Positions 8,119 to 16,606 of a stretch of 64,000 bases of DNA are shown piece after piece (position 1 is the stretch's first letter; every line of letters starts with the position of its first letter). The notes under the pieces are model-generated. The model saw nothing but the letters and a program-made list of their open reading frames with translations. It made no database searches and had not been told where the DNA came from. The DNA is from Roseitalea sp. GTDB taxonomy: Bacteria; Pseudomonadota; Alphaproteobacteria; Rhizobiales; Rhizobiaceae. The stretch lies in contig JAEPON010000001.1 of NCBI GenBank assembly GCA_017642895.1, positions 186,001-250,000 on the forward strand. Direction: 5' to 3'. Both the position numbers and the translations under genes were made by a program.

Positions 8119-10344
8119 TCAGCCTTCCTGGCCTTCGGGCCAAATCAGAATGTTGCCGACCTCATCGATGACGCCGACATGGGCCGGCTGGATGAGCGTG
8201 GTGGAGTCCATTTCAACGACGATTGCAGGGCCCTCGACGCGGTTTCCGGTCTGCAGCTTGGCCCGGTCATAGATCACCGCGTCATACCATTGGCCGCCCG
8301 AATAGATTTGCGTGGTCTGGACGCGCGCCGCGCCGGCATCGGTGCCGGCGTGGCCATAATCCTTGCCGACAAACGGCTTTTCGGCACCCTGCACGACGGC
8401 GCGCAGCCCGACCAGCTCGTGCCCCGCATCGAGCGCGAAGGTGAAGAGCTTTTCATGCATGGCATCAAAGCGCCTGGCGGTGCCCTCGAGCCCCTCGCGG
8501 GTGAACTCTTCGGGTGTCATGTCGACGGTGAGCTTCATGCCCTGGCCGGTGTAGCGCATGTCGATCTGATAGAAGACGTCCTGCTTGTCCTGACCGACAC
8601 CCTCGGCCGCCAGATCCGCAGCGGCCTTCTGTTCAAGGGTGTGCAGGGTCCGGTTGACTTCGGCAGGCTCCAGCTCGGCAAGGGGGCTGACGATTGTTTG
8701 CGAGGCTTCGTTCCGCAAACGGGTCGTTGCATCGCCATAGGCGCAAAGAACACCGGGGCCCGGTGGAATGATCGCCGGCCAGGCGTTGATCAGGCCGGCA
8801 AGCGCATTGGCATGCAGCGGACCTGCGCCGCCAAACCCGATCAGGGCAAAGTCGCGCGGGTCATAGCCCTGTTCAACCGACACCAGCCGCAAGGCGCCGC
8901 ACATGTTCTCGTTGACGATGTCGACAATGCCCTCGGCCGCCTTTTCGAGCGGCACGCCCAGGGCATCGGCGACCTTGGAGACCGCCTTGACCGCCAGGTC
9001 CCGGTCGATCGTCATGTCCCCGCCAAGCTTCGATGTTGCCGGCAGATATCCCAGCACCACGTTTGCATCGGTCACCGTGGGCTCGTCGCCGCCCTTGGCA
9101 TAGGCCGCGGGGCCGGGCGTTGCGCCGGCCGACTGCGGTCCGACGCGCAGCGCCTTGGTCAGTTCGGGCACATAGGCGATTGACCCGCCGCCGGCGCCAA
9201 CCGTCCGCACATCAATGGATGGCGCCCGAACCGTCACATCGGCCACCCGGGTTTCACGCCGTGTCTGGGCAACGCCGTTCTCGATCAGCGCCACGTCGGT
9301 CGATGTTCCGCCCATATCAAAGGTCAAAAGGTTTTTGTGACCGGCGCGCTTGGCGATCCACAGCGCGCCCGCAACGCCGCCTGCGGGCCCCGACATCAAA
9401 AGGTTCACGGGCGAATCCATGGCCGCCGATGCGGACGACAGGCCGCCGTCGGACCGGAGGATGTGCAACTTCACATCGCCCATCTTGCTCTTGAGTTCGT
9501 TCTGCAGATTGTCGACATATTTCGAGACGACCGGCCGGACATAGGAGTTGACGACGGTCGTTTCGGTCCGTTCGTACTCGTACATTTCGGGGATCACTTC
9601 GCTTGACAACGAGACCGGAATGCCCGGCAGGATGCGCCGGGCGATCTCGGCGATGCGTTGCTCATGGGCACCGTTCGCATAGGCGTTGAACAGAGAGACG
9701 GTCAGCGCCTCGATCCCGCTATCGCGCAGTTTCTTCAAGTCGGTCTCAAGCGCTGCCTCGTCCAACGGCACCAGGACATCGCCCTGTGCGTCGATGCGCT
9801 CGTCGGCTTCGATGGTGTGTTCCAGCGCGGCCAGCGGTTCGGACTTGTTCCAGATCACCCAGCCGCCGAGGCCGCCGGGAACATAGGAGCGGGCGATCTG
9901 CAGCGTGTCGCGATAGCCCTTGGTGGTGACCAGCCCCACCGTCGCTCCGGAACCCGTCAGGACGGTGTTGGTCGCAACCGTCGTGCCGTGCATGACTTCG
10001 GCAATATCGGACTGGGCAATGTCGGCTTGCCGGCAGATTTTCTCAATTCCGTTCAAGACGCCGATCGAGGAGTCTTCCGGGGTCGATGGCACCTTGGCCG
10101 TGAACGTCCGGCCGTTCTTTTCATCCAATAGGAGCAGATCCGTGAACGTCCCGCCGACGTCGACGCCCAGACGCAGGCCGGCCGACGCCTGCCGCACCGG
10201 CGTCAAGGCCGTTGTCGTGGCGGCGGCCGTGGAGGTCGAGGACGCCGGTGATCGCGTGTCGCCGCGCAAGTCCTTGTCCAGTTCCGAGATCCGCGCTTCC
10301 AGATCGGAAAGGCGTTTTTCGTAGAGTCTGATCAAGTCGTCCAT
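8119..10344 (-). CDS. Hydantoinase/oxoprolinase A subunit (HyuA-like, ATP-binding)
   Basis: Protein of 741 aa. After residue 55 it follows the HyuA fold: the phosphate loop GLRLGVDVGGTFTDLLLLD, the HGTTVATNTVLTGSGA block, NSYVRPVVSKYVDNL, MSGPAGGVAGALW, a second actin-like phosphate motif TFDMGGTSTDVALIE and VRTVGAGGGSIAYV. It supplies ATP-dependent activation for the HyuAB complex. The first 55 residues are unusual: a charged helix (LIRLYEKRLSDLEARISELD) likely forms a coiled coil, then a Ser/Thr/Ala linker. HyuA proteins usually start right at the VDVGGTFTD strand. The HTH/coiled-coil gene ends 61 bp upstream on the same strand. Confidence 0.92.
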   Translation of the reverse strand: MDDLIRLYEKRLSDLEARISELDKDLRGDTRSPASSTSTAAATTTALTPVRQASAGLRLGVDVGGTFTDLLLLDEKNGRTFTAKVPSTPEDSSIGVLNGIEKICRQADIAQSDIAEVMHGTTVATNTVLTGSGATVGLVTTKGYRDTLQIARSYVPGGLGGWVIWNKSEPLAALEHTIEADERIDAQGDVLVPLDEAALETDLKKLRDSGIEALTVSLFNAYANGAHEQRIAEIARRILPGIPVSLSSEVIPEMYEYERTETTVVNSYVRPVVSKYVDNLQNELKSKMGDVKLHILRSDGGLSSASAAMDSPVNLLMSGPAGGVAGALWIAKRAGHKNLLTFDMGGTSTDVALIENGVAQTRRETRVADVTVRAPSIDVRTVGAGGGSIAYVPELTKALRVGPQSAGATPGPAAYAKGGDEPTVTDANVVLGYLPATSKLGGDMTIDRDLAVKAVSKVADALGVPLEKAAEGIVDIVNENMCGALRLVSVEQGYDPRDFALIGFGGAGPLHANALAGLINAWPAIIPPGPGVLCAYGDATTRLRNEASQTIVSPLAELEPAEVNRTLHTLEQKAAADLAAEGVGQDKQDVFYQIDMRYTGQGMKLTVDMTPEEFTREGLEGTARRFDAMHEKLFTFALDAGHELVGLRAVVQGAEKPFVGKDYGHAGTDAGAARVQTTQIYSGGQWYDAVIYDRAKLQTGNRVEGPAIVVEMDSTTLIQPAHVGVIDEVGNILIWPEGQEG

Positions 10345-10405
10345 TGTTTCACATGCCTGCTGGTTGATACGTGTTCGTTACGGTCGGCCAATGCGCAGAG
10401 CGGCG

Positions 10406-11074
10406 TCATTCTCGCCAGCGGGTTCGGCCCAACAAGCGGTCGAACGCATTGGTGTTTCGGGGCTTCATCCTGCCCGACAGGTCCAGGCCACCCTCGGCGA
10501 GCGCGAACAATCGTTCGATGACCGCCATTTGCTTTTCGATGACCGCGTCGCGCTCGGCGACCTGGCGTTCGAGCCGTTCGGATGCGTCAAAGCTACGGTC
10601 GAGCAGGCCGCCCATATGCTCGATCTGTCCGGTGCGTGCGGCCAGTTTCTGGACGGTCTGATCCAACGCATCGAGCGCATCGGCCGCAACCTTGTTCAAC
10701 GCCTCGATCTGGCCGTCATCGGGCTGTCTGCGTTCGGGCTGGCCAAGCGGATGATCCCGCTCGTCCGCCCTGCCATCCAACAGGTTGGAGAGCTGGCTGG
10801 TCAGCCGTTCCTTGTGCGCCAGCTCGAGCTGCAACTCCTGTACTTCGTCGAACAGCAGTTCGATCATGACGTCGGCTGACAGGTGTTCGCGCCCGGTCTG
10901 GTCAAGGCGGCGCAGCGCGGGGTCAAGCCGGACACGCCAATTGCCGCCATTGTCCTTTTGCGCTGGCAGAAGCCCCGTCGCGATCGCTTCGCGAACCCGC
11001 ATGCGGCTGGTCCCCAGCCGCTGGGCTGCTTCACCGACGGACAAAAACAGCGTTTGATCGAACTGACCGCTCAC
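10406..11074 (-). CDS. Helix-turn-helix protein with long coiled coil (excisionase/MerR-like N-terminus)
   Basis: Protein of 222 aa with a GTG start preceded by GAGG. Residues 9-50 look like an excisionase/MerR-type DNA-binding domain: LSVGEAAQRLGTSRMRVREA, then IATGLLPAQKDNGGNWRVRL. From about residue 65 to the end it is highly charged and helical (ELLFDEVQELQLELAHKERL and AASER-like heptads), suggesting an extended coiled coil. There is no ligand domain. I do not recognise a named family. It lies between the CoA-transferase and HyuA on the same strand, so it may be the local regulator of the hydantoinase operon. No integrase or phage gene accompanies it. Confidence 0.65.
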   Translation of the reverse strand: MSGQFDQTLFLSVGEAAQRLGTSRMRVREAIATGLLPAQKDNGGNWRVRLDPALRRLDQTGREHLSADVMIELLFDEVQELQLELAHKERLTSQLSNLLDGRADERDHPLGQPERRQPDDGQIEALNKVAADALDALDQTVQKLAARTGQIEHMGGLLDRSFDASERLERQVAERDAVIEKQMAVIERLFALAEGGLDLSGRMKPRNTNAFDRLLGRTRWRE

Positions 11075-11104
11075 CGGAGCCTCACTCGCAAAAACCCGAA
11101 AACA

Positions 11105-12316
11105 CTAGATTATCCCACGTTCGCGATAGTCTGCGAGCAAGGCGTCATCCATGTCCAGCAATCCCTTGTAGATTTCGTCATTGTGCTGCCCCAGTTCAGG
11201 GCCGGCATGGCGTATCTCGCCAGGGGTTTCGGAGAGCTTCGGAGCAACATTCTGCATCTTCAGATAGCCGAAGTTCGGATGCGGGACACTGACGATGGCC
11301 TCGCGCGCCTTGAAGTGCGCGTCTTCAAGCATGTCCGGAGCCCGATAGATCAGACCGCACGGTACGCCGTGCTCGTTCATCAGCGCTTCCAGGGGTTTCA
11401 GGTCGATCGTTTCGGTCCATTGGGCGATCAGCGCGTCCAGTTCCACCTGGTTGGCACCGCGTGCGCTATGGGTCGCATAGCGTTCATCCTCGGCCAGTTC
11501 GGGCCGTCCCATGGCCGCCGCCAGACGCTTGAACACGGTATCCTGGTTCGCCGCGATCAGCAGAAGCTTGCCGTCCCTGGTCGGGAAGACGTTCGACGGC
11601 GATACGTTGGGCAGGATCGGTCCGGTCCGTTCGCGAATGTAGCCGGCCTTGTCGTACTCGGTGACAAGCGATTCCATCATCGCCAGCACGGCCTCGTAGA
11701 TGGCGCTGTCGACGACCTGGCCGCGGCCGGTGCGCGCGCGGGCGTGCAGTGCCATCAACGCGCCCAGCGTGGCATAGGTGGCGGCAAGCTCGTCACCGAT
11801 GGAAATGCCCATGCGGCTGGGCTGCGTGGACGGATCGCCGACGACGTAGCGCAACCCCCCCATCGCTTCGCCGATGGCGCCATAGCCGGCGCGGGACGCA
11901 TAGGGGCCGGTCTGGCCGAAGCCGGTGACCCGGACCATGATGATGCCCGGATTGATTTTGGCCAGTTCGTCATATCCCAGGTTCCAGCGTTCCATCGTAC
12001 CGGGCCGGAAGTTCTCCAGAACGATGTCGGCTTGCGCGACCAGATCGCGGACAATTTGTTGGCCCTCGGCTTCGCGCAGGTTCAGCGTGATCGAACGCTT
12101 GTTGCGGGCAACGACGGGCCACCAAAGCGACTTGCCATGGGGTTTTTCGCGGCCCCATTGCCGCATCGGATCGCCAACGCCCGGCTGCTCGCATTTGATG
12201 ACGTCAGCGCCGAAGTCGGCCATCAACTGTCCGCAGAACGGACCCGCCAGAAGCTGACCCATCTCGATGACCCGCACATCGTTGAGCGGTCCCTTGCGCC
12301 CGTCGGTCGATGTCAT
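11105..12316 (-). CDS. Class III CoA-transferase (CaiB/BaiF family)
   Basis: Protein of 403 aa, normal length. Landmarks are VRVIEMGQLLAGPFCGQLMA at the start, DVIKCEQPGVGDPMRQWG, the NKRSITLNLREAEGQQIVRD block and FRPGTMERWNLGYD. The ISIGDELAATYATLGAL segment holds the Asp expected to form the covalent acyl anhydride, and ARTGRGQVVDSAIYEAV follows. These enzymes move CoA between carboxylic acids. An HMG-CoA-lyase-family gene starts 146 bp away on the opposite strand. The human succinyl-CoA:glutarate/hydroxymethylglutarate transferase belongs to the same class, so activation of a 3-hydroxy-3-methyl diacid for that lyase is plausible. That link is inference. Confidence 0.92.
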   Translation of the reverse strand: MTSTDGRKGPLNDVRVIEMGQLLAGPFCGQLMADFGADVIKCEQPGVGDPMRQWGREKPHGKSLWWPVVARNKRSITLNLREAEGQQIVRDLVAQADIVLENFRPGTMERWNLGYDELAKINPGIIMVRVTGFGQTGPYASRAGYGAIGEAMGGLRYVVGDPSTQPSRMGISIGDELAATYATLGALMALHARARTGRGQVVDSAIYEAVLAMMESLVTEYDKAGYIRERTGPILPNVSPSNVFPTRDGKLLLIAANQDTVFKRLAAAMGRPELAEDERYATHSARGANQVELDALIAQWTETIDLKPLEALMNEHGVPCGLIYRAPDMLEDAHFKAREAIVSVPHPNFGYLKMQNVAPKLSETPGEIRHAGPELGQHNDEIYKGLLDMDDALLADYRERGII

Positions 12317-12462
12317 GTCCGGTTTCTCCTTGTCCGCTGTGCCCGCGCGCCGGCTTTCCGATCAATTCTTGCCGCTATCGGCCATGTATGTGTCTGACCA
12401 CCTTGCATTGCGTCCTGCGTTGGTGTCCTTGCCAGCATAGGTGACAGAAAGGATGCAGATCG

Positions 12463-13359
12463 ATGCAAACAGTCGAGATTGTCGAGGTCGCCCCTCGTGA
12501 CGGCATTCAGAACGAACCCGTGATCCTTGCGACGGACGACAAGGTCGCGCTTGTCGAAAAAGCGATAGCGGCGGGCATCAGGCGCATCGAAGTCACCAGC
12601 TTCGTCAACCCAAAGCGCGTTCCCCAGATGGGCGATGCGGCCGAGCTTGTTGCGGCGCTGCCCGAGCGCGACGATGTCACCTATATCGCGCTGGTTCTGA
12701 ACGAGCGCGGGTTCGAGCGGGCGGTCGAAACCGATATCGACGAGATCAACTTCGTCGTTGTGACGACCGATACGTTCAATCAGAAGAACCAGGGTGCGAC
12801 GACGATGGAGACCGTGGGCACCTGGACCGAGATCGCCGGCCGCGCGAGCGGCGTGGTTTCGGCGGGCGTCACGGTCGCTGCTGCTTTTGGCTGCCCTTTC
12901 GAAGGCGAGGTGCCGATCGACCGGCTGCTTCGCGTTGTCGATGCGGTTGCTGCCGGCAATCCCCGCGAAATCGCGATTGCCGACACCATCGGCGTTGCAA
13001 CGCCGCGTGACGTGGCCGAACGGGTTGGAGCGGTGATCAAGCGTTTCCCCGACATTCCGATCCGCTGCCATTTCCACAACACGCGAAACACCGGTTTCGC
13101 CAATGCCTGGGCGGCGATCGAGGCGGGCGCCACAACGCTCGATTCCAGCTTTGCCGGTGTGGGCGGATGTCCTTTTGCGCCGCGCGCGACCGGCAACATC
13201 GCCACCGAAGACCTTGTCTACATGCTTGATCGCGCCGGTATCACAACCGGTGTCGATCTGGACTTGTCCATTGCCGCCGCTCAGTGGCTTGAAGAAAAGC
13301 TCGGCAAGACCCTGCCGGGACAGGTCATGAAGGCGGGCGGATTTCCGAAGGCGGCTTGA
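12463..13359 (+). CDS. Hydroxymethylglutaryl-CoA lyase family protein
   Basis: Protein of 298 aa, the size of bacterial HMG-CoA lyase, a TIM-barrel enzyme of the HMGL-like family. Metal and catalytic residues are visible: the first-strand motif VAPRDGIQNEP, IEVTSFVNPKRVPQMGD, the His pair in IRCHFHNTRNTGFANAW, and the signature SFAGVGGCPFAPRATGN with its catalytic Cys. The reaction expected is cleavage of HMG-CoA (or a close 3-hydroxy-3-methylacyl-CoA) to acetyl-CoA plus a keto acid. It is transcribed away from the class III CoA-transferase, a natural partner. Several paralogous lyases in alphaproteobacteria act on other acyl-CoAs, so the substrate is not certain. Confidence 0.88.
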   Translation: MQTVEIVEVAPRDGIQNEPVILATDDKVALVEKAIAAGIRRIEVTSFVNPKRVPQMGDAAELVAALPERDDVTYIALVLNERGFERAVETDIDEINFVVVTTDTFNQKNQGATTMETVGTWTEIAGRASGVVSAGVTVAAAFGCPFEGEVPIDRLLRVVDAVAAGNPREIAIADTIGVATPRDVAERVGAVIKRFPDIPIRCHFHNTRNTGFANAWAAIEAGATTLDSSFAGVGGCPFAPRATGNIATEDLVYMLDRAGITTGVDLDLSIAAAQWLEEKLGKTLPGQVMKAGGFPKAA

Positions 13360-13371
13360 CGCGCCGCCTTC
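13347..13371 (+). terminator. Stem-loop over the stop codon of the lyase gene
   Basis: GAAGGCGGC (13347-13355) pairs perfectly with GCCGCCTTC (13363-13371) around TTGACGC, which contains the TGA stop. It lies between convergent genes. No T-run follows. Confidence 0.4.
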
Positions 13372-13439
13372 CGGTCGGCGACCCGTTCGCAGCACCGCCA
13401 TGATGCGCGCTTCTGCCCTTTCGTCACGCGCAAGACCCA

Positions 13440-14972
13440 TCAGTTGAACTCCAGCGCGCCGGGATTGAACAGCCCGTCGGGATCGTTTGCCGGTTTGATC
13501 GCCTGTCGGCTCGATTGCGCCGACTCCGAGAGCGGCGTCTTGTAGAACTTTCCAAGCTGGATGAAGCGCCCGCCGGCCGCGCCGAACTTTTGCGTCAAGT
13601 CGCGCCGCAGCGTGTGGGCCAGTTCGCGGCCGCGCGGATTGGATTGCGCTTCGCCATGGGCTGCCAATTGTTGGGGCAGCACGTTGGCCCGCAGGAACTC
13701 GGTGAGCGAGTCCGGCCAGAAGAATTGCGGCTCGACGATGATCCGGTCGCCGATCACCGCGGTCATGCACGACATGCGCAGATCACACGCCTGCATCGCT
13801 TGCCGGTGTTGTGTCCGGGCGGCTGCGACGATGGTCAGGGCCTCATCTACGCCGTCGGGAGGAAAAAGGGCGTGCATCGGCAGCCAGCGTTCGCCATCGG
13901 GACCCAACATGGCGCGGACCGGACGAAACGGTTTGGCGCGCGCTACGCGTGGTATCGTGTCGGGTATCGGACGACCGCCGTTGCTGCGGCACAATTCATC
14001 AAGCTGCGCGGCTGCGTCTGACAGCGCCGGATCGTCGCCCTCCAGCACGCAGTGCAGCGACCAAGCGATCCGGGTGAGTTGCGCGCGGGGCGCCACGGCC
14101 ATTTTCGTCAGCGACCGCGCGGCACTGACCAGCGAACCGGCACCGCGCGCCACATCGCCGGCGATCCCGGCCGCTTCAAGAACCGAGAACCCGGTGGCTG
14201 CAAGATTATGGTGTGTGACACGATCAAACCCATAGGCCTCGGCGATTGTTCCGCGCAGCGCGCCTTTTGCAATCGCGCGTTGAACGGCCAACAATCCGCG
14301 CTCATCATCGAAGGCCAACGACACATAATGCTGTTGCGAGGGAAAGGCGATCACACGCATGTCGATCCGCGCCTTGATGCCCAGAATGCCGGCATCGCCG
14401 ACATAGGCGGCGATCTCGGGACCGTTGACGGTGATCAGATCACCGTTGCCCGCCACAACATCCATGGCCAGCACATGATCGCCGGCCAGCCCGTGGGTTG
14501 CCGACCCATAGAAGGCGACATTTTGCGCGACGCCGCCGCCCACGGTCGCCCGCGAGCCGGAAAGCGGTCCGAAAACGGGCAGGCGGAGGCCGTGGGGCTT
14601 CAGTGCCTCATAGACTTGCGCCCATGTTGCTCCGGCTTCCACCGTGACGACCGACGAAGCGGCGGTGACCGGTTCGACGGCGTTGAGATCGCGCATGTCG
14701 ATCATCAGCGTGTCGGGCCGCAGCGCCCAATAGCCGCCGGTATACGAAAGGCCACCGCCCCGCACGACGATGGGCATTTGATGGTCGGCCGCAACACGCA
14801 CGACCGATTGCAGATCGCCGATCGTTGCAGGGCGCGCGATGACACCGGGGCGTTCCGGTCCCTGGCCTGATATGTCCTGTGCCGCCAGCGCACGCCGGGC
14901 CTCGTCGGTCGCGATGCGACCGCTCCCGCCGACGGCATCTGACAGTGCATGGATCGGCAGGTGTCCTGTCAT
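13440..14972 (-). CDS. FAD-binding oxidoreductase (PCMH/FAD_binding_4 fold)
   Basis: Protein of 510 aa. I chose the ATG at 14972 because it overlaps the upstream gene's stop as ATGA; the open frame continues further upstream only as non-homologous sequence. The FAD-binding PCMH domain is clear: PERPGVIARPATIGDLQSVV, then QMPIVVRGGGLSYTGGYW, VTVEAGATWAQVYEAL and SRATVGGGVAQNVAFYGSAT. The C-terminus ends with LGKFYKTPLS and NPGALEFN, as in flavin-linked lactate/glycolate or vanillyl-alcohol-type oxidases. It probably oxidises an alcohol or hydroxy acid. It is the last of four overlapping genes on this strand, all divergent from an IclR regulator. Confidence 0.85.
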   Translation of the reverse strand: MTGHLPIHALSDAVGGSGRIATDEARRALAAQDISGQGPERPGVIARPATIGDLQSVVRVAADHQMPIVVRGGGLSYTGGYWALRPDTLMIDMRDLNAVEPVTAASSVVTVEAGATWAQVYEALKPHGLRLPVFGPLSGSRATVGGGVAQNVAFYGSATHGLAGDHVLAMDVVAGNGDLITVNGPEIAAYVGDAGILGIKARIDMRVIAFPSQQHYVSLAFDDERGLLAVQRAIAKGALRGTIAEAYGFDRVTHHNLAATGFSVLEAAGIAGDVARGAGSLVSAARSLTKMAVAPRAQLTRIAWSLHCVLEGDDPALSDAAAQLDELCRSNGGRPIPDTIPRVARAKPFRPVRAMLGPDGERWLPMHALFPPDGVDEALTIVAAARTQHRQAMQACDLRMSCMTAVIGDRIIVEPQFFWPDSLTEFLRANVLPQQLAAHGEAQSNPRGRELAHTLRRDLTQKFGAAGGRFIQLGKFYKTPLSESAQSSRQAIKPANDPDGLFNPGALEFN

Positions 14973-16606
14973 GCCGCCACCGCCATATCGGCAAGATCGG
15001 CGATCCCCGCGGCCAAGTCGCCGGTTGTCGATGCGGCCTGCCGGACCGGCAGGCCCTGATTGCGCGCTGCCGCCGCCTGCGCGCCACCATCGGGTTCCGA
15101 GCCATCGACAATGACCGCGGTGTGTGACGGCCATCGGCGTGTTTCGGACAGCATGCGATCGAGGAGCGCCATCGCCGCCGTGCCGCCTTGCGCGATGGCG
15201 GCGAAGGAAGCGTGCAGCGGAGCCGGATCGGCGTGTGCAAGATCGCGCAGCCGGTCGTTTTGCCGCCGCCAGAACGGGCGGTAGAGCGCCATGTCCCGCG
15301 CCATGCTGAACGCCCGTGTCATATGGCTGCCGTCCCATACCGGTTCGAGGTTCGGCAATTCATCGGACGGGCCGTCGCACGCCAGGCGCCACGGGTCGCA
15401 AAGTACGGTGCCGGCAGCCTTACTGGCGTCTGCGAGCGCAGCGCTTGCGCCGAAGAAAGCGGCCAGCGTGGCGTTGCGGGTCTGGCTGGCAATGATCTTT
15501 TTCAGCGCCCCTGGGCTTCCGTCCTGCGGCCATTGGCGAACGCGCAGGACATGGACCTCGAACCTTTCGGAGAGGGTTTGGATGAGTTCTCGCAAGGGGT
15601 CGGCATGGAACGGCCAATCGGGAACGATGACGATGGACGGCCCATGTCCGATCCGCTGCGTCTCCCATTCGGCAATCACATCGCCGCTGGACGCCAAACG
15701 TCGTCCGCCATGCGGCTCGGCCAGACCGGACAAAAGAATATCGGTGTCCGTCGTTTCACACTGTTGGGCATGGATTCCGAGCAGGTCGGCGATCTGCGCC
15801 GTTGCCGTTTTCCGGTCGGCATCAAGCGAACGAACATGTGTCGAGCCCGACATGTGTGTGATGCGGGGGCGATGTGCGTCAAGAACGTCATCGGGCCGGA
15901 AACAGAGCGCTGTCGGCACCGCCAAATCGTTGAGCGGTTGCAGGGGCGGGTGGCGAAACGCGGCTTCATATCCGGTCCGATAGCCATCACCGGCTGCAAG
16001 GAAGTCGCAGGCGATCCGATGCAGGGCGCCGGGTCCCGGCGGGCCGAACTGAAGTCGGTCGCCATTGGTGCGGCTGTGCCAGGGAAAGGCCGTGAACTGA
16101 TCGCGCACGCGCGACCAGAGCCAGGTTGCATGTGTGCCGTCGGCCGATGGCAGGAACGACGGCAGATAGGTCCGCAGATGCGCGGTGCGTTCGTCGGGCG
16201 AAAATGCCGGGTAACCGTCGGCAACCAGCGCCGAAAACCGCTCCGGATAGCGCCGTGCCGCTTCAACGGCGATCAGCGCGCCGGTGTGCATGGCATAAAC
16301 CAGCACGCTCTCGAGCCGCAAGGCGTCGAGCAGAAGCGGCAACATGGCGGCATAGTCGGCGATTTCCGGCCGCTCGGCCGGCAAGGGGTCGGACCAGCCA
16401 TAGCCGGGCGTGTCCGGCGCGATCATCGTGAAGCGATGAGAAAGCTGCCGCATCAATCCGACCATGGAGGCCGATGAACGCGGCGATTCATGCAGCATCA
16501 GCAGTGGCGGCCCGGAACCGGCGACACGGATGTGAACCCGCATGCCTCCGGCGATCGTGACCAACCGGCTCGCCGTTACCGCCTTGTCGGTGCGGGCATC
16601 AGCCAT
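14969..16606 (-). CDS. Alpha/beta-fold hydrolase-like protein with His at the nucleophile elbow
   Basis: Protein of 545 aa. Residues 15-280 are an alpha/beta hydrolase domain: the LLMLHESPRSSASMVGLMRQ oxyanion region, MIAPDTPGYGWSDPL, and the elbow VYAMHTGALIAVEAARRYPE. At the elbow the usual Gly-x-Ser-x-Gly is Ala-Met-His107-Thr-Gly, so the normal Ser/Cys/Asp nucleophile is missing. Residues 310-545 are weakly similar in style to a second hydrolase fold (IVIVPDWPFHADPLRELIQT) without an obvious elbow. Elbows with HTG occur in a subset of proteobacterial members, from memory. It overlaps the ligase upstream by 8 bp and the oxidase downstream by 4 bp, so it belongs to the operon. The reaction is unknown. 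Confidence 0.8.
   Translation of the reverse strand: MADARTDKAVTASRLVTIAGGMRVHIRVAGSGPPLLMLHESPRSSASMVGLMRQLSHRFTMIAPDTPGYGWSDPLPAERPEIADYAAMLPLLLDALRLESVLVYAMHTGALIAVEAARRYPERFSALVADGYPAFSPDERTAHLRTYLPSFLPSADGTHATWLWSRVRDQFTAFPWHSRTNGDRLQFGPPGPGALHRIACDFLAAGDGYRTGYEAAFRHPPLQPLNDLAVPTALCFRPDDVLDAHRPRITHMSGSTHVRSLDADRKTATAQIADLLGIHAQQCETTDTDILLSGLAEPHGGRRLASSGDVIAEWETQRIGHGPSIVIVPDWPFHADPLRELIQTLSERFEVHVLRVRQWPQDGSPGALKKIIASQTRNATLAAFFGASAALADASKAAGTVLCDPWRLACDGPSDELPNLEPVWDGSHMTRAFSMARDMALYRPFWRRQNDRLRDLAHADPAPLHASFAAIAQGGTAAMALLDRMLSETRRWPSHTAVIVDGSEPDGGAQAAAARNQGLPVRQAASTTGDLAAGIADLADMAVAA

Noticed and set aside
6220..10344. Acetone or acetophenone carboxylase
   Set aside because: HyuAB proteins share this fold, but no third (gamma) subunit is present, and a carbamoyl amidase lies downstream, favouring hydantoin-type chemistry. 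Not fully excluded.
10406..11074. Phage excisionase
   Set aside because: Only the N-terminal HTH is excisionase-like. There is no integrase, attachment site or phage gene, and the rest of the protein is a long coiled coil.
14973..15338. A longer N-terminus for the FAD oxidase
   Set aside because: The extra 122 residues are Arg-rich and lie inside the alpha/beta hydrolase gene in another frame. The ATGA overlap at 14969-14972 gives a better start.
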